From positions 1 through 64,000 of the forward strand of contig NZ_JACOIK010000004.1 of assembly GCF_014692515.1 (NCBI RefSeq): a DNA stretch of 64,000 nucleotides, written 5' to 3'. The stretch comes from Sphingobacterium micropteri. Its GTDB lineage: Bacteria; Bacteroidota; Bacteroidia; Sphingobacteriales; Sphingobacteriaceae. How positions within the stretch are numbered: the first letter of the stretch is position 1; each line of letters begins with the position of its first letter. The translations under genes and the position numbers were made by a program. Shown here in pieces: positions 52,544 through 62,459 of this stretch. The notes under the pieces are model-generated. The model saw only the letters and a list, made by a program, of their open reading frames with translations, made no database searches and was not told the origin of the DNA.

Positions 52544-54256
52544 TCATCTAAATGCATCAATACCACTTTTTAGATAAGCGGCATAGCTGTTGACGTCATA
52601 GTCAGCTCCACTGGGCGGTATCAACACGTTGCCTTCTACGTCTACGATCACATAAAGCGGTTGCGAGTTACTGTTGAATGCGGAAGCCTGGAAATCGCTG
52701 TTCTTTGCACCGATTGTCCGGATGCGTTTGCCCGAGTATTCTGAAACATACTGCTCCTCAGGCGATAACTCGGTTCTGTCATCTACGAATAGTTCCACCA
52801 TTACGAACTCCTCTCGAAGCAGTGTCGCCACCTTTGGGTCTGTCCATACGTTGGCCTCCATTTTGCGGCAGTTCACGCAGTTCCAGCCCGTAAAGTCGAT
52901 GAGCACCGGTTTACCTAACTCTTTCGCTGCGGCAAGCCCCTCTTCGTAGTCGTAGTACGGATCAAACCCTTTGGGTGTGCCCCGTTCGTGGAAAATCTCA
53001 TAGTATTTCTTTTGCCTTCCCGTGCTGGATGTTCCAGTTGCCGTAGTGCCAAAATTCACTGTGGAAAGATCAAAGTCCTGTGTTGCCGACGGTGGCAGGA
53101 ATGCCGATATCGACTTCAGCGGTGCTCCCCACATGCCTGGTACCATGTACGCCACGAAGGCAAATACGATGACCGCTAACATAGTGCGCGGAACGGACAG
53201 ATGCTGTAATGGGCTGTCGTGCGCAAAAGGTATCTTGCCGATCAGGTACAGTCCAAGCAGTCCGAAGATCGCTATCCAAAGGGCCAGAAAAACTTCCCTA
53301 TCCAGCCAATTCCAATGGTAGGCAAGATCTACGTTGGATAGGAACTTCAATGCCAATGCCAGTTCAAGGAAACCTAATACTACTTTAACGCTATTGAGCC
53401 ACCCACCCGACTTAGGTAGGGACTTAAGCATCGAGGGGAAGAAAGCGAAAAGCACGAAGGGTATAGCCAGGGCAATGGAGAACCCGAGCATGCCGATGGC
53501 AGGGCCCAGACGCTCACCCTTGGATGCAGCTTCTACCAATAACGTGCCGATGATCGGCCCAGTGCAGGAAAAGGACACCAAAGCCAAACTGAGCGCCATG
53601 AAGAATAACCCCAATAATCCACCTCTATCTGACTGCGCATCTATCTTATTGACAAAGGAACTCGGCAGTGTGAGTTCGAAAGCACCAAAGAAGGAGGCAG
53701 CAAAGACGACCAATATCAAAAAGAACAGAAAGTTAAATATGCCGTTCGTAGAAAGGGCATTCAGGGCATCGGAGCCGAAGGCGATGGTGATGAGCATACC
53801 CAGCGCAACGTATATGACAATGATAAAAAGCCCGTATAAAAGTGCCTGTGATATACCCTTTGCACGGGAACCGCCTTTCTTGGTGAAGAAGCTGACAGTA
53901 AGCGGTACCATGGGGAATATGCAGGGCATAATAAAGGCTGCGAAGCCGCCGAGCAACCCGGCAATGAAGATACTCCAGAGAGACTGTCCTCCCTCGGCGC
54001 TGGCATCTACCGACTGCAGCGGGGCGTCAACTCCCGGGCTTTCCGCTGTGTCACTGCTTGATGTTCCTTCCTCAAAGACGAGATCGTCCGGAACTTCCAA
54101 CAGGGTATCACTTTCAGTAGAAGCAGGCCCATCATCTGCCCGGCTCTCTTTAAATTCGATCCCATCGGATGAAATCAGCGTATCCGCCCCTTGTCCCAAT
54201 ACGATCAGGGGAATCATCAAGACCAGACTTATAAGAAACTTACTTATGCTGTTCAT
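52544..54256 (-). CDS. DsbD-type thiol:disulfide interchange protein
   Basis: A 570-aa protein. Signal peptide at MNSISKFLISLVLMIPLIVL, then an acidic periplasmic segment, a membrane domain with MPCIFPMVPLTV and FSCTGPIIGT (the paired Cys of CcdA/DsbD) over about eight segments, and a C-terminal thioredoxin domain with WNCVNCRKME. It carries electrons from cytosolic thioredoxin to the periplasm. I start at the ATG at 54256; the upstream extension is not conserved. Confidence 0.85.
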   Translation of the reverse strand: MNSISKFLISLVLMIPLIVLGQGADTLISSDGIEFKESRADDGPASTESDTLLEVPDDLVFEEGTSSSDTAESPGVDAPLQSVDASAEGGQSLWSIFIAGLLGGFAAFIMPCIFPMVPLTVSFFTKKGGSRAKGISQALLYGLFIIVIYVALGMLITIAFGSDALNALSTNGIFNFLFFLILVVFAASFFGAFELTLPSSFVNKIDAQSDRGGLLGLFFMALSLALVSFSCTGPIIGTLLVEAASKGERLGPAIGMLGFSIALAIPFVLFAFFPSMLKSLPKSGGWLNSVKVVLGFLELALALKFLSNVDLAYHWNWLDREVFLALWIAIFGLLGLYLIGKIPFAHDSPLQHLSVPRTMLAVIVFAFVAYMVPGMWGAPLKSISAFLPPSATQDFDLSTVNFGTTATGTSSTGRQKKYYEIFHERGTPKGFDPYYDYEEGLAAAKELGKPVLIDFTGWNCVNCRKMEANVWTDPKVATLLREEFVMVELFVDDRTELSPEEQYVSEYSGKRIRTIGAKNSDFQASAFNSNSQPLYVIVDVEGNVLIPPSGADYDVNSYAAYLKSGIDAFR

Positions 54257-54278
54257 ACACTTTGGTTTTTTTGAAAAG

Positions 54279-55361
54279 TTATGAAAATAGAGCTGATGCT
54301 GGAAGTGATACAAGAGGCTGCGTTAGGCGACTAATGGGATGGAACCCATCAAACGCTACGTCTGTCGTGATAAATCCATCCCGAACAGGCTCTTCTTTAA
54401 CCAAATCTGTGCTTAAATATTTTTTATTGTCGTCACATAGGAGCGTTACAACCGTTGCATCGGGTCCCAGCTGCTCTTTCAGTTTAATTGCCCCTATCAT
54501 GTTTGCTCCGGAGGATATACCCACCGCGAGCCCTAACTGTTTTGCCAGTTTTTGCGCCATGAGGATAGAATCACCATCAGAAGCTTGAATGACTTCGTCC
54601 AATTGATCAAGTTTAACAATAGCAGGAATAAATTCATCTGAAATCCCCTGTATACGGTGTGAACCTACTTTATATCCTGTCGTTAAGGTAGGGCTTTCGG
54701 CAGGCTCTAGCGGATGCACCTTCACAGCAGGGTTTATTTGGCGTAGATAATTTCCAACCCCCATTACCGTGCCACCTGTTCCCACGCCCGCCACAAATGC
54801 ATCTACTGTTTTCCCAATAGATTTTAGTTGCGAAGCAATTTCCCGTCCGGTAGTCAACTCGTGCGCTTCAGCGTTATACTGATTTTCAAACTGACGCGGA
54901 AGAAACACACCACCTTTTGCAGCCAATTCCTCACTCAAACGGATACTACCAAGAAAGCCTCCCTCCTCTTTACTCACCAATTGTATGTCTGCTCCCATAC
55001 TCTTAATAATATCGATACGCTCTTTACTAAGCCAATTGGGCATCATAATCTTAACCTGATGTCCCAATGCTTTGCCAATAGCAGAGAATGCTATTCCGGT
55101 GTTTCCACTTGTAGCTTCGACAATCATATCATCCGGGCGTATCGCACAGTTCATATAAGCTTTATACAAAATGTACAAAGCCATCCTATCTTTGATACTA
55201 CCTGTTAAATTGTAATTTTCACATTTCACGTAAATCGTTCCCGGCCTTCCTTGGTAAACATATTGTAATGCTAACATCGGCGTATTACCTACCAAACACC
55301 ATAAGTGTTTGAATTTACTATCCAGCTTTGGAGACAGACATTCGCTTATCTCTTCCATCAT
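54279..55361 (-). CDS. Cysteine-synthase-family PLP enzyme
   Basis: A 360-aa protein. VGNTPMLAL, then the PLP lysine in [43 protein letters not shown] and GISSGAN, in the order of CysK and CysM. It makes cysteine from O-acetylserine or cystathionine-type products. It extends about 50 residues past the usual end ([15 protein letters not shown]). It is divergent from an Lrp/AsnC regulator, which probably controls it. Confidence 0.85.
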   Translation of the reverse strand: MMEEISECLSPKLDSKFKHLWCLVGNTPMLALQYVYQGRPGTIYVKCENYNLTGSIKDRMALYILYKAYMNCAIRPDDMIVEATSGNTGIAFSAIGKALGHQVKIMMPNWLSKERIDIIKSMGADIQLVSKEEGGFLGSIRLSEELAAKGGVFLPRQFENQYNAEAHELTTGREIASQLKSIGKTVDAFVAGVGTGGTVMGVGNYLRQINPAVKVHPLEPAESPTLTTGYKVGSHRIQGISDEFIPAIVKLDQLDEVIQASDGDSILMAQKLAKQLGLAVGISSGANMIGAIKLKEQLGPDATVVTLLCDDNKKYLSTDLVKEEPVRDGFITTDVAFDGFHPISRLTQPLVSLPASALFS

Positions 55362-55478
55362 ATTTAAATAATTATTTTACAAAATTTGTATTAAACAAAA
55401 TAATATTCAATACTTACGATTAAAATTCGAAAATATAATTGAAAAGTAGAATTAAACAATAATTATTTCAATTTTTTA

Positions 55479-55488
55479 TATCTTTGAA
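55479..55488 (+). promoter_or_regulatory. Candidate promoter of the Lrp-type gene
   Basis: TATCTTTG (TAnnTTTG) lies 25-30 bases before the ATG at 55513 in an AT-rich divergent control region. Confidence 0.4.
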
Positions 55489-55512
55489 TGATTAAATCAA
55501 GAAAAATATAAG

Positions 55513-55971
55513 ATGGAACTTGACAATGTGGACATGAAGCTTTTGCGTCTCTTGCAAACAGACGCTTCGCTCAGCAACAAAGAGTTATCCTATCATCTCA
55601 ACAAATCGATTGCAGCGGTTCACGAACGCGTGAAAAAACTAAAAGCTAACGGATACATAAAACGTACGGTAGCTATATTGGACCGTGCGAAAGTAGGGAT
55701 CGACCTCATTTCCTTTTCCCAAGTATTTTTGAAGGCGCATACTGCCGAGGTACTAAACGAATTTGAAAGGGAGGTTGCAAAATTTCCGGAAGTAATGGAG
55801 TGTTACCAGATGGCTGGTTCGTATGATTTTATGCTGCGTATTGCGACCAGAGATATGCAAGCATACCATCAGTTCTTACGTTATAAACTGGCGGTATTAC
55901 CACATGTCAATACCGTGCAAACCTATTTTGTGTTGTCTGAAACGAAAAGCGAAACAGCTTATCCGATATAA
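55513..55971 (+). CDS. Lrp/AsnC-family regulator
   Basis: A 152-aa protein. DNVDMKLLRLLQTDASLSNK, then an HTH (ELSYHLNKSIAAVHERVKKL) and the alpha-beta ligand domain with VAKFPEVMECYQMAGSYDFM. Full length. Divergent with the cysteine-synthase-like gene, so it probably controls sulfur or amino acid metabolism there. Confidence 0.85.
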   Translation: MELDNVDMKLLRLLQTDASLSNKELSYHLNKSIAAVHERVKKLKANGYIKRTVAILDRAKVGIDLISFSQVFLKAHTAEVLNEFEREVAKFPEVMECYQMAGSYDFMLRIATRDMQAYHQFLRYKLAVLPHVNTVQTYFVLSETKSETAYPI

Positions 55972-56039
55972 ATCAAATCATAAAAGAAGGCGCCCTTCTA
56001 TTAAATACGCCTTCTTTTGTTGACCCATGAGGGACTATC

Positions 56040-56348
56040 TTAGTATCCAAATATCTCTTCTAGGCTTAACTTCGTAAGTTTTCCGATATTACCAAGTTGC
56101 TCATCCGTAACATTCTTCTCGGAAGCGACAATACAATATGTACACGCTTTATTGGCCAACTCCATTTTGGATTGTTGTTTAGAACGGCAATATATTCTTA
56201 TAAATTCGGGGCGAAATACCTTGCAGTTTTTTCGCAAATTCGCAATGGTGCGATGAAAATAGGAATTGTCAATCCCGTTGACGTTTACTTGACTTGGATG
56301 TAAATCGTTTTCCAAGCTGAATATCCAACTAACCGATTTATCTTTCAT
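56040..56348 (-). CDS. Hypothetical protein, 102 aa
   Basis: MKDKSVSWIFSLENDLHPSQ, then a helical YFHRTIANLRKNCKVFRPEF and a NKACTYCIVASE segment with a C-x-x-C pair. Cytosolic. No family known to me. Isolated between the Lrp gene and the ABC exporters. Confidence 0.45.
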   Translation of the reverse strand: MKDKSVSWIFSLENDLHPSQVNVNGIDNSYFHRTIANLRKNCKVFRPEFIRIYCRSKQQSKMELANKACTYCIVASEKNVTDEQLGNIGKLTKLSLEEIFGY

Positions 56349-56458
56349 ACTTTCATTTTGTGATAGCTGATTATGTCATTATAGACCCTCAATTTTATAT
56401 GTTGATTAAACTCTATATTAGGTAGAGACCATTAATCAAAGTTCGAGCATCGCTATAG

Positions 56459-58195
56459 TTAACCTTTGGAAATATGCCAACTCCTTACATTTTCGTATTG
56501 GTGGAATAGTTTGGAAAACACACCATTGCCACTTTTTAACGCTTCGGGGTCACCAAACTCAACAACTTTTCCTTCATGTAAGGAGACTACCTGCGTGGCG
56601 GCAGCAAGAGTTGTAGGTCGATGTGCGATAATAATTACCGTACGGTTAACGTCACTTGCCAAATTCGCTATCGCACGGCTGATGGCCCTTTCATTTTCAG
56701 GATCCAGCGCAGAACTTGCCTCGTCAATCAGTACAATAGGTGCGTTTTTAAGAAATGCTCTTGCAATTGAAACCCGCTGACGTTCTCCACCTGACAACGA
56801 CGTACCCGCTTCTCCAACTTTCGTTTCCCAACCATTAGGTAATCGCGCGATCATTTCGTCTAAGCATGCAAGTTCTGCTGCCTTTGATAATTCCGTCGTA
56901 GATGCATCCGGTTTCGCGAGCCTTAGATTATCCTCAATTGACGTATCAAACAGATATACATCTTGGAATATAACAGCTACATGCTGCATCAAACTATCGT
57001 AATCGTAAGACATTAGTTCCTTGCCTCCAATGCGGACGGTTCCGCTGTCAACATCAAAAAATCTGGCAATAGCTCTTATTACAGTTGTCTTTCCTGATCC
57101 AGATGCTCCGACCAAAGCCGTGGCACTACCGGGTGGACAATGGAAAGAAACATCGTCTAACGCGAGATTGTTCCCGTAGGAATAACATACGTTTTCGAGC
57201 GTTATACCCGCATGTTCAATTGTTTTTATGCCATTATCGCATTTGGGCAAACTTGGCGTATCAAGGATGTCCTGAACCCTTGTTACCGCATTATTCATGG
57301 CACGCAAAGCACCTATCAACTCAATCAGGGAACCGAGCGGTTCAAGAAAGCGTACGGCAATTACAAACAGCGCGATGGTATCGGGCACAGAGAGTGTATT
57401 ATTGACCAATAACTGTATGCCTAACACAATCAATGCAATGAAGCCGCCCATGACTACACCCGTAAAAGTAAGATCGGGCCACAGGGACTTTTGCAATCCC
57501 CTGCGATAGGTAATGCGATGTTCCTCCAATGCTCCTTGCATACGTGATGTTCCTGAAATACCCAATCCAGCAGCACGGAGCACGGTTTGTGCCTGACCAA
57601 GTTCGATGGCGCGTCCGGCAATTTCTGTAGCAGCTTCTTCGAGTTCTTCATCGGCTATAGCTGCAACGTTACCTGCATGTCTTAAAGCAACAAGTGCTAT
57701 CACCATGATAGTCAATAATAAGAGTGCTATTCGCCAATCAACGAAAAATGTGACCAAAATAAGCGTAGCCGGTACCAGAGTGGCGGTAATTGCTGGAGCA
57801 CCGATGGTTACGGCGAGATTTGGTGCGTTGCCTACATCAGCAGTAATTGACCGTGCCATACGGGCTTTCTGTTCTGTTGTGAACCATCCCAATGGCAAGA
57901 CGGTAATATGCTTCATCACATGGTGTCTAAGTTTTGCGGTAAGTTCCATACTCGCAGTAAATCCTACAGGAGTTGCGATAATCGTCAATACAGCATAGAC
58001 AACCAGTAGTATTCCACCCGCTACAAGCCACGGTTCAGCTTCTACGAAATTTGGTTTTGGTTGCAATAGCGCTCGTAAAACAGGTATTAGCATCCCTAGA
58101 AGCACACCTTGTAGGATCGCATTGGTTGCATGCAGTGCGCCAAGCCGAACCAACAATCCCGGCTCTGGCCATAAACTATATAATTTCTTTATCAT
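56459..58195 (-). CDS. ABC exporter, permease and ATPase fused (second of a pair)
   Basis: A 578-aa protein. Six membrane helices over residues 10-300, then an ATPase with Walker A ALVGASGSGKTTVIRA, signature SLSGGERQRVSIARA and Walker B PIVLIDEASSALD. The upstream gene overlaps its start by 20 bases, and both are similar to heterodimeric exporters such as YbtP/YbtQ and IrtA/IrtB that handle siderophores. The AraC-type gene on the other side fits iron control. Confidence 0.8.
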   Translation of the reverse strand: MIKKLYSLWPEPGLLVRLGALHATNAILQGVLLGMLIPVLRALLQPKPNFVEAEPWLVAGGILLVVYAVLTIIATPVGFTASMELTAKLRHHVMKHITVLPLGWFTTEQKARMARSITADVGNAPNLAVTIGAPAITATLVPATLILVTFFVDWRIALLLLTIMVIALVALRHAGNVAAIADEELEEAATEIAGRAIELGQAQTVLRAAGLGISGTSRMQGALEEHRITYRRGLQKSLWPDLTFTGVVMGGFIALIVLGIQLLVNNTLSVPDTIALFVIAVRFLEPLGSLIELIGALRAMNNAVTRVQDILDTPSLPKCDNGIKTIEHAGITLENVCYSYGNNLALDDVSFHCPPGSATALVGASGSGKTTVIRAIARFFDVDSGTVRIGGKELMSYDYDSLMQHVAVIFQDVYLFDTSIEDNLRLAKPDASTTELSKAAELACLDEMIARLPNGWETKVGEAGTSLSGGERQRVSIARAFLKNAPIVLIDEASSALDPENERAISRAIANLASDVNRTVIIIAHRPTTLAAATQVVSLHEGKVVEFGDPEALKSGNGVFSKLFHQYENVRSWHISKG

Positions 58196-60026
58196 ATCGA
58201 TTTTGATTTTTTTGTTGTGAATTCCACATACGGCTATAAAGACCATTAGCGATGATCAATTCTTTGTGCTTTCCGCTTTCAACGATTTGGCCATCGTCAA
58301 TGACGATGATTTGATCGGCTTCCTGAATGGTGTGCAGCCGATGAGCAATGACAATCATTGTTTTTCCCGAGGCAAGCTTTGACAATGCTTGCTGTACAGC
58401 TAACTCGCTATCGGGGTCTAGAGATGCGGTAGCCTCATCGAGAATGACAATAGGGGCGCCCGACAAAATTGCTCTGGCGATAGTGAGTCGCTGGCGTTCC
58501 CCTCCCGACAACCCGCTAGAACCGGAACCTAAGACAGTATCATACCCATTTGGCAATTGTTCGATAACGTGATGGATTTGAGCCGCTTGTGCGGCGTCTT
58601 TAATTTCGGCAAGTGTTGCTCCGGATTTACCGATGCGAATATTTTCGGCAACGGTGTCTCGGAGCAGTACGACATCCTGAAAAACCAAGGACATCGATGA
58701 TAGCAAGCGGTTTGATGGTATTGATCGTATGTCTGCACCACCTATAGATATGGATCCAGCTGTCACGTCGTAGAAGCGAGGTAACAAATTGGCTAATGTT
58801 GATTTTCCTGCCCCGGATGGCCCCACTAGTGCTGTGACAGTTCCAGGCTCACAGGTCAAATTGATGTTTTTCATAACCATATTTTGTCCGTCATAGGCGA
58901 AAGACACATCATTAAACGATATCTGATACCCGTTCATTGTTTGGAACTGCAACGGTTCGGGCAACGGTTTTCGATTCAATAGATTTTCTACATTTCCGGC
59001 GGACAGCCGCCCCTTACGTAGACCCTGCGACCCATGTATTGCCGGTACAATTGACGTCGGCATTCCAATTCCGACAACCAGAAATGGAATCAGGTCACCC
59101 ATGCTGAGCGAGCCGGAACGAACAAAAAGCAACCCCGACACCATCACTACTCCGAATATCGTCATCTCGGACGCCAGTAGTCTAGCTATTGCGGAGCTAT
59201 ATTTGGTTTCAGACACCCATGCAGCCATTGCTTTCGTATGTTCATCCACCGCTTTCGCAAATCGTTGCATCATTCGACCGCCTGTGCCGAATGTTTTCAC
59301 AATGCTTATACCATCCGCATATTCCACACTAGCCGAGCTTATCCGCGCTTCTGCGGCAAGCAGCTTGCTCATGTGCAACGTCATGGAACGCATGGCGATC
59401 CGGTAGAAAACAAACATGAACACAAGTACAGAAATTGTTATCAGGCCCAGTCGCCAATCAACCACTAACAAGTAGGCGCTTCCTATTAGTATAGCAACCG
59501 CTGCGCCAACGGTTTCACGCAAGGAATGGGCAATTAGTTGATGCATCTCTTCAAGATCATTTGTCATAACTTTCTTTACAGCCGAGGAGCCTTTATATCG
59601 GAACCACCCCAACGGGAGTATTCCTAAATGTCTAACGATACGTAGACGTATGTCGTGTAGAATTTCGGCATCTGCATAATGGCCAATACGTGATGAAAAG
59701 AACGTAAGCAATAGACGTAGGGACGCGCCAGTTAACCCGACGGTAACCCAGAACCAAAGTGTGTCGGATTCATACGAGCCATCCGATAAACTTAAAGTGA
59801 GTCGGCCAATCTCCGCAATGGCTATATACGGAGCTAAACCAACTGCCGCTGCAATAGCGGACAACGATGTCGCTAATATTAACTTTTTACGAACGGGTTT
59901 CAATAGACGAGCTAAAGCGCCGGCACTCATGAGAAAGGGGTGATCATCTGTAGAGACTGTTTGTGATCCATATCGTTTCCTTGGACTTTCATTTGGATCT
60001 GCCGTATCAATCAGGTTATCTGTCAT
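58176..60026 (-). CDS. ABC exporter, permease and ATPase fused (first of a pair)
   Basis: A 616-aa protein. A 40-residue polar N-terminus, then six membrane helices and an ATPase with ALVGPSGAGKSTLANL, SGLSGGERQRLTIARA and PIVILDEATASLD. Its stop is inside the second gene, so the pair is translationally coupled. Substrate by context: a siderophore or related metabolite. Divergent from the AraC gene with a palindrome between. Confidence 0.8.
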   Translation of the reverse strand: MTDNLIDTADPNESPRKRYGSQTVSTDDHPFLMSAGALARLLKPVRKKLILATSLSAIAAAVGLAPYIAIAEIGRLTLSLSDGSYESDTLWFWVTVGLTGASLRLLLTFFSSRIGHYADAEILHDIRLRIVRHLGILPLGWFRYKGSSAVKKVMTNDLEEMHQLIAHSLRETVGAAVAILIGSAYLLVVDWRLGLITISVLVFMFVFYRIAMRSMTLHMSKLLAAEARISSASVEYADGISIVKTFGTGGRMMQRFAKAVDEHTKAMAAWVSETKYSSAIARLLASEMTIFGVVMVSGLLFVRSGSLSMGDLIPFLVVGIGMPTSIVPAIHGSQGLRKGRLSAGNVENLLNRKPLPEPLQFQTMNGYQISFNDVSFAYDGQNMVMKNINLTCEPGTVTALVGPSGAGKSTLANLLPRFYDVTAGSISIGGADIRSIPSNRLLSSMSLVFQDVVLLRDTVAENIRIGKSGATLAEIKDAAQAAQIHHVIEQLPNGYDTVLGSGSSGLSGGERQRLTIARAILSGAPIVILDEATASLDPDSELAVQQALSKLASGKTMIVIAHRLHTIQEADQIIVIDDGQIVESGKHKELIIANGLYSRMWNSQQKNQNRYDKEII

Positions 60027-60064
60027 TATTATTTTATATTAATTCTAAATAGTGTATTTTTGGA

Positions 60065-60078
60065 TATCATTAATGATA
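60065..60078. promoter_or_regulatory. Perfect palindrome TATCATTAATGATA between the exporter and araC genes
   Basis: 14 bases, fully symmetrical, 38 bases from the exporter start and 70 from the AraC start. It resembles half-sites of Fur boxes (ATGATA, TATCAT). Either Fur or the AraC protein may bind. Confidence 0.5.
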
Positions 60079-60147
60079 CAAAATTCTGTATTTTAGGTAC
60101 TGGTAGTCAACGTAGTGAGAAATACAATCAACGGGAAAGGAAATAAT

Positions 60148-61080
60148 ATGGGATATCATCTAGCGTTGGATAATGAAAGATTCAGCTTGTCCAACCGATA
60201 CTTTACGGAAAGCTTATCAAGGACTAATTACTCGATCGGACACAATCATGTATCCATGGATTTGGTGGATGTTGCAAACCAAAATTTTCATATGACCTGG
60301 GGTACCTTCAGAGCGGCGACTGAATCGACGCTGACAGAACATTTCGATGCGCCGTCCATTGTATCTCATTTCCAATTATCTGATTCGACCAACGTAAAGG
60401 AATTTCATGTTTATCATCAACATCCAAGCATTTATACCCATGATATACCAAAAACAAAAAATGGTCAAAAGGACCAATTTTTTGAAGTTGCTATAGAATT
60501 ATCTTTTTTTGAGAAAATGTATACTCCAGATAGTTGTTTCCTCGAAAAAATACAGCAACAACTCCTGCATCCCACTTATTCAGAAGAATTTTTTCGAGCG
60601 ACAATCACTCCTAAGATGAAAACAGTGATTATCGAAATGGGTACGCATAGTTATAAAGGTCATTTAATGTCCGTTTATCTGGAGGCGAAAGCCATGGAAC
60701 TTTTCCTTATGCAAATTCAAGAGTTGGATAGGCAAACTTCTCCGAAAAAGTGTAAATTATCTTCATATGATATAGCGTGCCTTCATGATGCTAAAAACTT
60801 TATTGAGCAACATTTCAACCAATACATTTCAATTGTGGGGCTGGCTCAGCAAGTGGGAATCAATCAAACCAAGCTTAAAGCTGGTTTCAAAGAGCTTTTC
60901 GGTAACACCGTTTTTGGTTTCATCCGCGACCTCCAAATGGAAAAAGCAAGGTATCTACTTCTTGACGAGAAAAGGTACGTGAGTGAAGTGGCAGACATAA
61001 TAGGGTATAAACATGCACATCATTTTGCAGCTGCCTTCAAGCGTAAATACGGTGTTTTGCCTAGCGAATTAAAAGGTTAG
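60148..61080 (+). CDS. AraC-family regulator of the iron/siderophore type
   Basis: A 310-aa protein starting at the ATG at 60148, which has AAAGGA upstream. The C-terminal 100 residues hold two HTH motifs (GLAQQVGINQTKLKAGFKEL, then VSEVADIIGYKHAHHFAAAF) and KYGVLPSEL. The N-terminal domain is like PchR and YbtA family members, which bind siderophores. It probably activates the divergent exporter pair in low iron. Confidence 0.8.
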   Translation: MGYHLALDNERFSLSNRYFTESLSRTNYSIGHNHVSMDLVDVANQNFHMTWGTFRAATESTLTEHFDAPSIVSHFQLSDSTNVKEFHVYHQHPSIYTHDIPKTKNGQKDQFFEVAIELSFFEKMYTPDSCFLEKIQQQLLHPTYSEEFFRATITPKMKTVIIEMGTHSYKGHLMSVYLEAKAMELFLMQIQELDRQTSPKKCKLSSYDIACLHDAKNFIEQHFNQYISIVGLAQQVGINQTKLKAGFKELFGNTVFGFIRDLQMEKARYLLLDEKRYVSEVADIIGYKHAHHFAAAFKRKYGVLPSELKG

Positions 61081-61108
61081 GTTTTTCCACTTATTTCGTA
61101 TTAATGTA

Positions 61109-61948
61109 TTAATCGATGATCTGTAGTTCGCCAAGAAGTGCCTTTGAGACTGATAACCTGCATGCTCCGAAATCATTTCGATTATTCCTACGGTTTTGCA
61201 AGAATCGGGACACAAAAATATATGAACTCTCTCCTTTTTCAATAAACCCAACCCACCAGCCGGTATTGATATCATTGTCGCGCGTCCACCCCGTCTTGGA
61301 ATATAATTGATAGGATTCTTTGATTTCAGTAGTCATCATCTTTTTAACGATATCCATACTCCGTTTCGAAAAAGGTAGGTTGCCCTGTTGCAATTGCTTG
61401 AGAAATATCAGCTGTGCAAACGGTGTCACCTCAAATTTCCCAAAGTTCCAGAAATCCAAAGGTTCAGCAATTAATGTCGGGTCTCCGAACCCGCATAGAG
61501 CCAGATATTTTTCATAATTTGACCTGCCAATTTTCCGTGCAAGTTCTAAGAAGACCCACACTGCTGAACTTCTGAAAGCTTCGTCAATTGTCATGTCATG
61601 ATAAATATCTGGGCGGTATCCATATTTTACAGTGTCGGTAACGCCGGACCACTTAACAGTGTAATATTCGTCAGGGATGACTCCGATCTCCAGCGCAATT
61701 AAACTGTTTATTATTTTAAATGTAGAGGCTGGAAGCGATGGATCGTATATCGATACAGTGTCAGAGGCAAAAAGTTTATCTTTCGTGGTGTCATACACGA
61801 GCACTGTACCCTTCACTCCGCAATCATCAAAGTAATGCTGCGCATTCGGTATACTGCATAATTCCGACAAATCACGATGATCGACCTGTGCAAATGATTT
61901 CGAAAACAAACATACCACGACGACTACTAACCCTAATTTCACACACAT
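61109..61948 (-). CDS. Class D (OXA-type) beta-lactamase
   Basis: A 279-aa protein with signal peptide MCVKLGLVVVVVCLFSKSFA. S75-T-F-K78 is the active-site Ser and Lys, S128-A-V130 is the S-x-V motif and K218-T-G220 is the third motif; GWWVGF follows, as in class D enzymes. The YGN motif is replaced by a CGFGD region, as in some Bacteroidota members. It hydrolyses penicillins in the periplasm; the spectrum cannot be told. It is 10 bases after the DUF1801 gene. Confidence 0.85.
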   Translation of the reverse strand: MCVKLGLVVVVVCLFSKSFAQVDHRDLSELCSIPNAQHYFDDCGVKGTVLVYDTTKDKLFASDTVSIYDPSLPASTFKIINSLIALEIGVIPDEYYTVKWSGVTDTVKYGYRPDIYHDMTIDEAFRSSAVWVFLELARKIGRSNYEKYLALCGFGDPTLIAEPLDFWNFGKFEVTPFAQLIFLKQLQQGNLPFSKRSMDIVKKMMTTEIKESYQLYSKTGWTRDNDINTGWWVGFIEKGESSYIFVSRFLQNRRNNRNDFGACRLSVSKALLGELQIID

Positions 61949-61958
61949 ACCAATCCTA

Positions 61959-62351
61959 TTATTTTAATCGCACTAGTTTACCTTTCCGTTTGACGACATT
62001 TTTATAATCCCACTGAATATCCCTAGCTTTTGAGAACCAACGAGATAATTCCTCCAAATTGAGTATGTCGATAGAATTAACATATATATGGGCATCCTTA
62101 AATTTTCCTGTTCCTGATACAAGTCGCTCTTCTTCAAAACTCTCGCCACTCCAAAACATCAACCTGATGCCACCTTTTAATTTATTATAACCAACAACAG
62201 GGTTGTCATCAAGAAACCATACCGGATGCCGATGCCAAATTTTGCTTGCAGCCTCTGGTAAAGCACGATCGATTTCTTCGGCGAGAAAAGTGCATATTCT
62301 TGCTTCCTCAGTAGGCAAACGTTCGTTATATAATTTGATATCTTTAGTCAT
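61959..62351 (-). CDS. DUF1801 (YdhG-like) protein
   Basis: A 130-aa protein. LPEAASKIWHRHPVWFLDDN, NPVVGYNKLKGGIRLMFWSG and the end DIQWDYKNVVKRKGKLVRLK match DUF1801 members. A small cytosolic protein of unknown function. It probably shares an mRNA with the beta-lactamase. Confidence 0.75.
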   Translation of the reverse strand: MTKDIKLYNERLPTEEARICTFLAEEIDRALPEAASKIWHRHPVWFLDDNPVVGYNKLKGGIRLMFWSGESFEEERLVSGTGKFKDAHIYVNSIDILNLEELSRWFSKARDIQWDYKNVVKRKGKLVRLK

Positions 62352-62459
62352 ATGCGCAACTAATTAGTTTGGTTTAAATTTATACTTCTTTGGTAAATTT
62401 CCAAAAAACTTAACGCAATATTATCTACCAAAGCGTGATTTTCTTTCTATTTCCAATGT

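Noticed and set aside
53334..54284. A 316-aa ORF antisense to the DsbD gene
   Set aside because: It follows the codon pattern of the real gene on the opposite strand, and its product has low-complexity composition.
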